The notes beneath the pieces are model-generated. The model searched no databases. It had not been told where the DNA came from and saw nothing but the letters and a program-made list of their open reading frames with translations. The position numbers were made by a program, and so were the translations under genes. DNA of 64,000 bases from Strobilurus pachycystidiatus (taxonomy: Eukaryota; Basidiomycota; Agaricomycetes; Agaricales; Physalacriaceae): NCBI GenBank assembly GCA_019915135.1, contig JAHLMK010000008.1, positions 372,001 to 436,000 on the forward strand, written 5' to 3'. This document shows positions 45,395 through 55,688 of this stretch, one piece after another; position 1 is the first letter of the stretch, and each line of letters opens with the position of its first letter.

Positions 45395-46787
45395 CGTGGT
45401 GACCGATCAAGGAGGAACCAGGGTTCGACAGTGACCACGATGATGCCAATGGCGGACAACACTGGCTGGACGATGAGCTCCGTCGGATATTCCGACGGGG
45501 GCCTTGAGGGCCTCGGCGTTGTCTAAGCGGCGTCTCGGCCGTCGTCACCGACGAAGGCGCCGCCGTCTCAGGGAGCATCTCCGCCGTACTGCACGTCGAC
45601 ACTCTTTGGCATCCAGGCAACGTCCAGCCTGAGGATATGAGCACCGTATGGCCGTACGCCTTTTCGATGAATGCGATCGCCTAGCAGAGGATTTGCGCGT
45701 CTGGTCGTCGTCTTCGCGCCCCATCCGCACCAACGACGAGGAACGCGGCGCTCTGGGTCCGCCGTTCAGCACGACGCTCCAGCGAGCTCCGGCATCGAAC
45801 AAGTAACATGTCAAGTGGAGTCTTGTCAGCATGTTTCTCATCTTCGGCGACGCGATTGGCTGGCGCTATGTATACATAAACTGCCTAGGCTGACCTTCCG
45901 ACCCTCCATGAGGACATCTCCAATGCGCGATGCGCGATTTCGCCGAGGCTTTGTATCCGTTCTTCTGCCGTGCGATTGGCCCGCGATGACTTGCCTCCAA
46001 CACGTCAATGTTCATGCTTTTCCATCCAAGTCTCTCTTACCGTCGGCCTTGCTAACTTCGAACAGTCGTACAGAAAGAAGGTAGTGGTCGTTGGACCTCT
46101 CAGGTGCTAGAAGCTGCCTGGTTGGTTGTCAAAGCTGATCTGCGGCGTTCTCACTCTAGGGCCATTGACAGTGCTACAGCAACTCATCACTGTAGGTCGG
46201 ATATACTGTAAGCGTCCTTCTCTAGCACTCATCGCCTGCAAAATTTGACCAGGTTTGCACAGTATCATTCGTTTTACGAGGAAGTCATAAGCATCTCCCC
46301 AACAAGTTGGAGTGACATTCTCGGTTTGACGCTCAAGCTTACATCGGGGTGCAAGACTTTCGAATCACTGTGGATGAACGTCGGGTGTCGGGTCTCCACC
46401 ACAAGCAGATGCGAGCCTAAGAATGCATCCCCCGAGGCAAATGGGACGCCGGGATTTTCGTCGGCGAATATCTGTGCTCCGTATGAAGCTCGGTCGCCCA
46501 GTATCACTGCCGGTATTGAATTATTCACCAAATGCTTTCATTAGCCTACATTCAATCAAGATATGTTCGTGTCTTTTCTTTCTGCACCCGAAATTATGAC
46601 ACAACCTGCGCCAGACTTATCTCGGAAGACTCGAGGCATCCGTTGGTCAAGCTGAAAGACCGGACGGAAACAATCCACACACAACAAGGATGCCTTCATC
46701 GTCATGCTGTTTAGTGCTCATCTTCACACCACAAATTACTGCGATGGACAGGTCTGCAGGACAGAAAATAAATTAAATTGTTCTAAT
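45395..46787. other. Intergenic, 1.4 kb, no supported gene
   Basis: Upstream region of HAP5 and 3' side of the uS15m gene. A minus-strand frame at 46274-46531 (PAVILGDRASYGAQIFADEN...) looks orderly but has no ATG or recognisable relatives. Frames at 45545-46084 on both strands overlap each other. None is called. Confidence 0.4.
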
Positions 46788-47693
46788 CTACACCATGAGC
46801 TCTCCCTCCACCGCCTCAGGCTCCAAACCAAGCCGGCCCAGCAGAATATCATAGTTGACTCGGTCTGTACGCCTGATGTATTTGAGCAGTCGCGCGCGGT
46901 GGTAGACAAGCATTCTGAGGTTAGGTTTTGCAGCAACATCCTTCTTATGGCGTCGAGAGGACAGATGCTTCGCCATGTTGCGTATTCGATAGGTGTATAT
47001 TGCCGCTGAGCCCAACGTTGAGTTATGGTACATTGAGAGAGTAGAGGAGAGTACCTTGTACGACAAAACTGCCGGGATTGAACGGGTTTTCCGGCGTCGA
47101 AAACTCGCGGATGATGCGCTGCCTGTTCTCGTAGTCGATGCCGGCGGCGTTGGCGTTGCGGAGGTCGACGGCCTTGGCAAACGTCTCAACCTTGCGCGCC
47201 TCGATTTTCTGGCCCATTCGCAGCGTCTCATCCATTTTGTGGATCGGCCGGGGGCCGTCTTCGAGGACTTTGCGTTGCGAGGACAATTCTGGGAGGCGGT
47301 TGAACAGAACGTCCTTGTCGTCGCCAGCGATGCCGTACGACAATATGCTGGGCATGGGCACCGTCCCAACGGCAGTCTGCTCCGGCGTGGTCATCTCGAG
47401 TGTGGTCTCGTCGACGAGGATCCGGGCGAGGTCGCATTTTATCCATTTGTCCTCTTCGCCGGGGCGCGTGCCGAGTATGGGACTGGGGCGGGCAGCCTTC
47501 TCCTCCTTGGACTGTTTCTGTTCCAGGTCGCGCCTCTTCTTGCGCGACAGGTTTTCCCGAGCATGGAGGACGGCCGAAGTATGCAGTGTGTTGGTTGAGC
47601 TCGTCGACGCGACGGCCCGTGACGCTGCGCACATGTCAGTATTCGACGACGTCGTGCAGACAGTGGCGCACCTTGAGCCAAACAGCGCAGCAT
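46788..47693 (-). CDS. Mitochondrial ribosomal protein uS15m
   Basis: Small-subunit mitoribosomal protein (yeast MRPS28 family). The first exon MLRCLAQ joins over a 46-bp intron to ASRAVASTSSTNTLHTSAVL, a basic/hydroxylated leader suitable for mitochondrial import. A long middle part with a charged helix (RENLSRKKRRDLEQKQSKEE) is followed, across an intron GTACTC...CTCAG, by the S15 domain: AAIYTYRIRNMAKHLSSRRH, KPNLRMLVYHRARLLKYI and YDILLGRLGLEPEAVEGEL. The HL-x4-HKKD and RLL-Y motifs of S15 are intact. The N-terminal extension is usual for fungal mitochondrial members. Confidence 0.9.
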
Positions 47694-49066
47694 GTTCCCG
47701 ACGTCGCGCACAACGATGGCAGTCTTTTGCTGAAGGCTGGGCAATGAGAGAGCACGTGAAGCGATGCCGCGCCTCGGAAGATGCAGACAAATATGTGCAA
47801 CGCCTCTCCCATATATAAGGCGGTTTTCCCATGTTTTGCTTCTCTCCATGGGACACATGCCACGCTGCTCGATGTAGAACTCTCGACCGCCTATGCAGTG
47901 CCAGTGACTTGTCTTCGACTCGTCCTGTAGTCCCCAGATTGACCCAGTCTAGGAAGTGTCGTTTTGACGTTGAAAGAAAATGGCATGTCGATTTTTTCCT
48001 GGTACATTACTATCCAATATACTGGCTTTTTGCATCATACGTTATCTGTCGGTCTCTACGCGATCCTCCACGCTGTCCTCTGGCAATTTTCTGCTCAGGC
48101 GGCGCCGCGTGGTGCTGCTGGTACTAGTAGTAGTAGGCAGAGTTCGCGGAGGTTGTGGCCAAGTAGTCCTAAACGCTTTCCTCGTTCAGACCGAGAGCCT
48201 CCTCGTCGTGGCGCAGTAAAATTCGAAAAACAAACTGACTCGTGCTCACGGTCACCTTCGGATCGTTAACCGTGCCCGGGACGACAACCGACCCTAAACG
48301 ATCCCTTGTTTCAACTCAGCCTCCACCTGTCGATATCCTTCGATGATATCGTATCCTTGATGCTTCGTCTCACGCTTCGTCCTGTCAATGAGAGATGTTT
48401 ATGTACTTGCTGAGCACCGGCAAGATCGTTGGTGCTGGACGATGATTACGCGTACGCTCATCTCGCTGATTTGTCCAAACATTGGCAGGAGGTTCATGAT
48501 ACACTCTTACTCAACAGTACTGCCTCGTACTTGGGGGATTAATTTTCCGTCCATTCGTCGATTACGGGGGGTTTTATCCCCACTAAAATTCAAAGCTTCA
48601 CCCGATTACACAGCTTAGTGAGTAGATTTCATTTGCCCTCCTGAGACTATAGATGCTAATGCGCTAAACTTGCCGAGATTCTTACCAGACGTGCGAGGCA
48701 CCGCGAGCTGACGCCATGCCAACTCGTCTGATTGTGGTGCACCGTGCGCGATCCCTGCGCTATTCATAAACGGCGCGCGATGCGAATCAGATGCCAGCCT
48801 ATAGCTGAGGCGCCACATAGAATCGGTGCAGTACAATGGTGCACTCGTCAAGGTCGTCTCTGAGGGCGGAAGCTCGCATAGGCGTTTTCTGAGGTACCGC
48901 ATCGCCTTTCTCTCCGCAGATGGAGCGATAACGCCCTCTCGCGAGTTTGAGGTTGACCCTAGCGACGCATCTTTTCTCTGATACTTATGCATCAGGGAGA
49001 TAAAACATGACGGAAATTCGCCCTATATAAAGGTGCTCCGCCGTAACCTTGCTCTTCCTCTTCGCC
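47694..49066. other. Divergent intergenic region, 1.4 kb
   Basis: Between uS15m (minus) and the ABCA gene (plus). A 125-residue ATG frame at 48615-48992 on the minus strand is unrecognised and not called. A TATA-like box sits just before the ABCA start. Confidence 0.4.
49024..49032 (+). promoter_or_regulatory. TATA box of the ABCA gene
   Basis: TATATAAAG lies about 40 bp upstream of the ATG at 49067. Confidence 0.5.
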
Positions 49067-52000
49067 ATGGAGGGTCTCTTCTGGCGCCAGTTTTCCGTCC
49101 TCTTTTGGAAAAATTGGATCGTTCTTCTTCGTCATCCCATTGTGAGTCGAGTTCTTTTAGAGTTGCCACGGCTGGATAATGACCGTGATCATTATTGCCC
49201 TAGCTTAACATGATTCGTTGTTTTATTCTTCCTGTGGGCTATGGCATCTTTCTTTCCGTCGCACAGTCTTTCATGTCCCATCCCAATAATGTACGGGACG
49301 GTCCCGCTCTCTGTGCTCTATACCCTCGTTGACTTCCTTCTGTACTCTAGTATGCCCTCGGCACTTCAATACCGATATACGACCTTCATCAAACTTTTGA
49401 TGCCAAGACGTTCTACTGGGTAGACAACACGTCTGGTATCAGCTCCCCGACACCCAAGGACATCATGTCTCGGATAACGCGAAACTTTACAACGACGCAG
49501 CACGACTCCGTCATTCGACTAGACTCACCCAACGATCTCGTCACTTCCTGTCCTCCCAACTTCCAAGGGCTATCCAACTGCTTCGCCTCGGTGGTCTTCA
49601 ACAGCATACCAGACGTCGGCCCAATCAACTACACCCTTCGCGCTGATTTTGGGGTGGCACACATAGACGTGCCAAACCATCGGAGCGATTTCGAATTGCG
49701 AATCTTGCCACTGCAGTTCGCGATCGATCAGGTTCTTTACTGTCTTGTCAATTGTGAGCCTGTGCTTACTAAAAGGCACTAGGCCATTATCGAATTGAAG
49801 ACAGGAGAAACGGTTCAAACACCCATTCAGTGGCCGTTTTCGTTGATAACAAACAAGGACCAGGATCTCAACTACCGTCTTAGTGAGCTTTGCTGGTAAC
49901 GTCACATTGGTTGATTTGATACTGAAGCGGTGTCAGAGTACATCCGGGGAATTCGCAAGCTGTTGGTGCTGGCACTGTTCGTTGGCTATGTCGGCGTGGC
50001 GTATCAGCTGCCTGGTGCCATGGCGTCGGAACGGGCCCACCTCATCACCTCTCACATGAAGACCATGGGCCTGCTAGATTCTGCGAGAGTCATCTCCTGG
50101 CATCTCAGTCAATCTCTCGTATACCTTCCAGCCTGGATCGTCGTCGCGGTCGTGTGGCATTTCAAGATCTTCACAGGAACGAACGTTGCCTACATCCTCC
50201 TCATCCACGTGCTGTTTGGCCTGGTCCTCGCTAGTTGGTCATTCTTCGTGTCGGCACCGTTTGGCAAGAGCCCGCAGCTGGCGGCGGTGACATCCACATT
50301 CCTCGCTGTCATCTTGGCTATTCTCGCGTTGACGTTTGCCGGTGCGACCAATAGCAACGTCGCCGCAGTCGTGTTCACAGTCATTTTTCCGCCTGGCTTT
50401 TACATCTTCGCTATTCGCGCTATTTGCGGGTTTGAGAATGAACAAATAGCTACGAGTTTTGTGAAGGGCGACCCAGATAAAGGCGGCCTACTTCTTCCTC
50501 TGATTATCGCTGCACTTGTGCGTATCTTCTCATCTCACAACCATGTTCTCATCTGACTCTGCCAACCCAGGTCGATATCTTCCTGTGGCCGTGGCTCGCA
50601 GTGCTATGGGAGCGCCACCTCTATGATGCCCACAATCCCAAACCACCACGTCGTTGGTTCTCGAAGAGGAGACCGGTCGTCCAACCCATCAAACCCGGCA
50701 TCGCGATCTCCATCAGAAATCTCAAGAAAACATTCACGACCTCCCTCCTCCGTGGAAGCAGAAAGGTCGTGACAGCCGTTGACAATCTGACCTTTGATAT
50801 ACCCAAGTACGGGATCTTCGTGTTGTTGGGATCGAACGGTGCTGGAAAGTCGACAACGTTGTCAATTCTGGGCGGGCTGACGGGGCGAACGCGGGGCTCG
50901 GTGCAATTTGAGGGAGGTGGAGACCGACCTGAGCCCGGAACCATGGGGATCGTGCCTCAGAAGAACGTCCTGTTCCCGGAGTTGACGTGTTTGCAGACGA
51001 TGCAGGTGTGGCAGGCGATCAAGTGGTCGAAGCACTCGGAGGCTGGCGAGGATCTGGTTCAGCTCCTCAAGGATTGTGATCTCGGACACAAGATTCACTA
51101 CAACGCCGCCGCCCTATCTGGCGGACAAAAGAGGAAGCTGCAGCTGGCTATTGGTCTGGTTGGCGGTTCAGAGAGTCAGTGCGTTTCACTAGTCCCAAGC
51201 ATCTGCTGATGATCGAACACCCAGTCGTCCTTGTTGATGAATGTACTTCTGGTGTTGATCCTTTGTCGAGGAGAGCAATTTGGAGAACATTAACATCTGT
51301 TCGTGAAGAACGGACCATCGTGTTCACTACCCACGTATGTGTTCTGATACCTCCTATTGTATATCAATCTAATCTAAGCAGTTCCTGGACGAGGCCGATC
51401 TGTTGGCGGACAACATCGCAATTCTTGCGGCACCTGGAAGACTAGTCGCTGAAGGATCACCCGTCTCATTGAAGCGTGATCTCGGTGAAGGCTACACGAT
51501 TCAGACTTCCCTAGGGTCTAGTCTGTATGGCGAGAAGGACGGAGCGTCAGTCTTCTCTGAGGTCCTTGACGACATTCGTGAACTATCACCAGCAGCCTAC
51601 CTTTCGCGCGACGGTGCTCTCCGGTCCCTCTTCCATCTCCACACCAAGGATCCCCTCATGGTGCAGCGCGTCCTTTGTATTCTAGACGCGCACGTGGATA
51701 ACGGAAATCTACAATCATACGACATCCTGGGGACAACCCTCGAAAACATCTTCCTTGATCTCATGAACGGGGTGAAACAGCTCTCCGTGGACCATTTCAA
51801 GGACCCATATTTACACCAATCCCTCAACAATCTGACCCAATGGCAAAGTTCCGATACATTGGTCGATACTCTGTCTCTAGGACCTGGCCTTCCACCTCTA
51901 GAGCTTTCCCGCGGTCGTCTTGTATCGCCTTTCCAGCAAGCGGTGACTATTTTTGTCAAACGGACACTTATAGCGCGGAGAAGTTGGTTGACACCCTTAC

Positions 52001-54625
52001 TGTCGGTAGTTGTCGCGGTTGCCGGCACTACGGTTCCGTTGGTGTTCTTGAACGACGGACAAGGATCGTGTGTCAAGCAACCTTCCACTTCGAACTCCTC
52101 CGCATTTCCGTTGTATCTGCCTATATCGCCTGTCATTGATAACACCAAACCGCTCCTGAATTACCCTCCGGGCCTGATTCACTCTCTCGGAAACACGACG
52201 GCCTTGATGAACATAACGGACGTGGCGGACAACAAGACTTTCACCCACACAATTTCGACCGACTATCAGAACCTGGCCATAGGCGGTATTTCAATGGACT
52301 TGAAGAGTGGTTCATCGATGTTGGCTTGGGAGGTTTCCTCGCCTGGTTACAAAGCCGCTAGCCTGCTCAACCTGATTGACAATATTCTTTACAACAACGC
52401 GCAAAACAAGAGTACCGGGACCGTCGTCCCTGGTGCTATGATTCAGGCAAACTACGAACCTTTCCCTCGTATGCTTGACGACACCATGTCCGCTCTGAAG
52501 TGGGCCACATTCTTCGGTGCAACAATGGTATGTGCATATGACAATGACTAGAGAAACTCACTCAGATGTCTTTCCAGGCTGTATATACGGCGTTCTTTGC
52601 TCTTTACGTCGCTCAAGAGCGTGGTTCAGCCGTTCAGGCAATGCAGTTCTCTAACGGACTTTCCGACCCAATCGGTTTATGGTTGGGCCATCTGGCTTTC
52701 GATGGCATCTTTTCAGTGGTTGCCGCTACAGTCATTATCATCATCTTTGCGACCGTCGCCTCCAACCAATTCCATGGTCTGGTCTTCTTCGTGAGCGTCT
52801 AATTCATAATCAAATGCTTTGACTCACCGTGCCTCCAGTGGCTTGTATTGGTTCTATATGGTGTCGCTTCTACACTCTTTGCATACTGCGTCTCACTGGT
52901 CATTGCAAGCCCTCTGGCAGCATTCGCTGCGACCGCTGGTTATCAGATAGTCATCTTCTTGGTATGTGACTTATACTGTCCCACAAAAACAGATACTGAC
53001 TCGATTGACGCATACTCCAGTGCTATTTCGCAGCATATCTGTTTACTTTCACATACGCTAGGATCTCTAAAGAAGACACGATCATTACAGTCATTCATTT
53101 CACTCTTTCAATTCTTTCACCTATTGCTAGCGTTGTAAGTCGGTCGTCAGAGAACCATATAACGCATTGACTTTCTTTCCAAGGAACGGGCAGCATTTGT
53201 CTCTATCAACCTATTCTCCTTGCTATGTGTTGACAACGAAACAGTGTCTGCACTCGATACCGGTACCATCATGCGATATGGCGGCCCCATCACGTATCTC
53301 CTTGTACAGATTCTGGTGTTCCTCTGCATCCTGATTCGTCCTCCGATGTTTTGCTGGCGCAGACCGTCCAGATCCAATACCGCTCCTTCTGCCGATATTG
53401 AGATGTTGCTCGGTGGCAGTGACAAATGCGACGTTTTTGCGGAGGCTCGTCATACCGCCGAATCGAAAGATCTCTTGCGCATCATGGGCGTCTCTAAACA
53501 GTATGGCAATAACAAGGTCGTGGATAGTGTCTCTTTCAGTGCAACGAGTGACACAATATTCGCGCTGCTGGGTCCCAACGGCGCTGGAAAGACAACAACA
53601 TTCAACATGATTCGTGAGTCCGTTTGTCATCGGATTGCGACTTTGACCGACTAGATTCTAGGTGGCGATGTGGTACCCGATCGTGGCGATGTTGTCATAG
53701 CTGGCCAATCAATCATGAAGAGCTCAAAGAAAGCTCGTTTTGCCCTCGGAGTGTGCCCTCAGTTCACCGCCATCGACACGTCACTCACAGTGAAGCAACA
53801 CCTTATTATTTACGGACGACTAAAGGGCCTCGGGACGGGTGCTGTGCTGCATAATAATGTTCAGTCATTGTTGGCCGCAACTGCTCTTCTTCCCTACGCG
53901 GACAGGTTGGCCAGCAAACTCTCTGGAGGTAACCAGAGGAAGATGTCCCTCGCCATCGCCTTGATGGGTACGTACAGCTGCCTATGTCTGAACGTGGAAT
54001 TCGCTTATATATCCTGTCAGGTAATCCTTCTGTCATCCTCATCGACGAGTTCTCGACTGGTGTTGACGCGAAGATGAAACGAGACATGTGGGTTACGCTC
54101 AGGAACGTCGCAGTTGGTAAAGCAGTCATCATCACGACGCGTACGTCTGTGTCCTTTTCCTCCTAGAGAAGTTCTCATTGGTCCTCAGATTCCATGGAGG
54201 AGGCATCTGCCCTCGCCAACAAGGTTGGATTTCTGGCGAAACGTATGCTTGGTATGATCATGATTCTCTCTCTTTCCGTTGAATCGAGGATTGAATGCTA
54301 GCCAGCTGTCGGCTCGATGGAGTCGATGACATCGCGATATGCAACATACGAAGTTCACTTCACCTGCCGTACACGCGCCGAAACGACTCAAACACAGATT
54401 TTGATGTCCCAAATACCTGGAAGCCGTATGGCCGACGACGTCGCGACTCGCTTCGAGGTGCCGATTGGCCCCAAATTCACGTTGTCTCAACTTTTCAGCA
54501 TCCTTTCCTCGTCTGCGAGCACCTCGCAATTCGCAGTCGAAAAGGCGTCCCTTGAAAGTATATTCCTCAAAGTTATCAAGGAGAATCAGGTTGCCGAGGA
54601 GGACCAGAATCCTGGGAGGACATGA
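49067..54625 (+). CDS. Full-size ABC transporter, subfamily A
   Basis: Two membrane domains and two ATP-binding domains in the order TMD1-NBD1-TMD2-NBD2, as in ABCA lipid transporters. The start [20 protein letters not shown] is the classic ABCA beginning, followed by a first helix and a large external loop. TMD1 has five or so helices (49930-50600). NBD1: Walker [10 protein letters not shown], signature [14 protein letters not shown], Walker [15 protein letters not shown]-loop THFLDEAD. TMD2 begins [23 protein letters not shown]2: Walker [10 protein letters not shown], signature [15 protein letters not shown], Walker [13 protein letters not shown]-loop THSMEEA. About a dozen introns interrupt it, several near 52550-53170. 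All catalytic motifs look intact. The cargo is probably a lipid; location unknown. Confidence 0.9.
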
Positions 54626-54769
54626 ACATGAACATTGCTTTGCCATATTTATCGCATATTTATCGACCTGTGCCTTTGTTCCATCATGTTTATCCCTCAA
54701 CTTACCTGTACAACCCATCACAACCTAACTTATGAGTAAAGTAGCTGTATAACTTACATGGTTTGCCTA

Positions 54770-54781
54770 ACTAATTATCTT
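54770..54781. repeat. 12-bp target-site duplication, left copy
   Basis: ACTAATTATCTT, repeated exactly at 55515-55526, brackets the retroelement fragment. Confidence 0.8.
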
Positions 54782-55514
54782 CCCCCAGCACCGCCTCCGC
54801 CCCCATCGGGCCCCACACAGTGGATCGCCCTCAGGAAGCGGTGCCTCTCGGCTCTTACTTCCTCACAGAGAGACCCACCCGATCCGCACCCCGCTCTCGA
54901 GGCAGCGCAGACCACAACGCGTCCGACCTCGCCTTCCTAGGCCGCCACATCATCACTGACTACCCGGTCTTCCCAGTGGATCAGCTCGTCGAGGGGGAGG
55001 AGTTCGAGTCCAATCACTTCTCCCCACCGCCCCCCTACGACATGTACGCACTAGTTGTCCCTCGGGCGGCGGTGGTCAACGTTCTCCGGGCGATTCAGGA
55101 CACGCGGCGCTACATCCCCATCGAGACAATCAGAGCAGAGGCGTCACAGGCTTTCGAAGAGCTTGGCGCGTACATCCTCCCCCACCCTCCGGTCCCGGAG
55201 TACTCGTAGAAGTCACATCTATTGATTCACAACGTCCCCTACCCTAGTCTGGTCCCCCTTTCTTTCTTTCTCGTTCTCTTCCCCTAGATCTTTTCTCTTT
55301 CTTTCTTTTAGTCTGTAGCTTCCGGGTTCGGTTTACGACCCTTCGACTACTCATGGGCATGCCGCCCCCTCTCTCCCAACTATGCCATATTAGACACATT
55401 CACCGCTCTTCCACTAGCTTACTGTTATCAACGTAGTATATGTACTTACCGTGGACACATGGGCCGCTAGACGGCCCGCACGCCACGTAACACAGGATGC
55501 AATCAAATCAAATC
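54782..55514 (+). mobile_element. 5'-truncated non-LTR (LINE-like) retroelement
   Basis: The 733-bp insert is bounded by a 12-bp direct repeat, begins abruptly inside an open frame and ends in a simple tail of ATCAA-type units. These are the marks of target-primed reverse transcription. Near the 3' end a hairpin (GGGCCG / CGGCCC, 55461-55477) may be the recognition structure for the element's reverse transcriptase. A pyrimidine-rich stretch lies at 55257-55320. No reverse transcriptase domain is present because of the truncation. It lies about 145 bp past the ABCA stop codon. Confidence 0.7.
54784..55209 (+). CDS. C-terminal remnant of retroelement protein
   Basis: A frame open from the first bases of the insert to a TAG at 55207-55209, with no ATG near its start. 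It contains GRHIITDYPVFPVDQLVEGE and YALVVPRAAVVNVLRAIQD and ends HPPVPEYS. It is the tail of the element's last frame; not a cellular gene. No domain is recognised. Confidence 0.4.
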   Translation, partial: PSTASAPIGPHTVDRPQEAVPLGSYFLTERPTRSAPRSRGSADHNASDLAFLGRHIITDYPVFPVDQLVEGEEFESNHFSPPPPYDMYALVVPRAAVVNVLRAIQDTRRYIPIETIRAEASQAFEELGAYILPHPPVPEYS

Positions 55515-55526
55515 ACTAATTATCTT
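55515..55526. repeat. 12-bp target-site duplication, right copy
   Basis: ACTAATTATCTT follows the ATCAA-type tail of the retroelement and equals 54770-54781. Confidence 0.8.
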
Positions 55527-55688
55527 GATGATGAAACGAAGATGGCCCGCTCGAGATCAGATTAGAAACCTACAAGAACACGAGCCCTCATCTTGAAGTG
55601 CGATGGCAGGACCCATATGACAGCCTTAACAGACAGCGACGATTTTCATATCACTTATAACAGTACATCGATTGACCGCTCTTACAAG

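Noticed and set aside
45545..46084. Overlapping frames upstream of HAP5
   Set aside because: They conflict with one another, are rich in Arg as expected for chance GC-rich frames, and have no homology that I can see.
46274..46531. 85-codon frame with orderly composition
   Set aside because: No ATG, no splice-joined upstream exon and no recognised motif.
48615..48992. 125-codon minus-strand frame
   Set aside because: Has an ATG but no recognisable segment, and sits in a region with no other coding signal.
54758..54940. Proline-rich frame MVCLTNYL... as a gene
   Set aside because: It crosses the left target duplication into the retroelement and is out of frame with the element's own longer frame.
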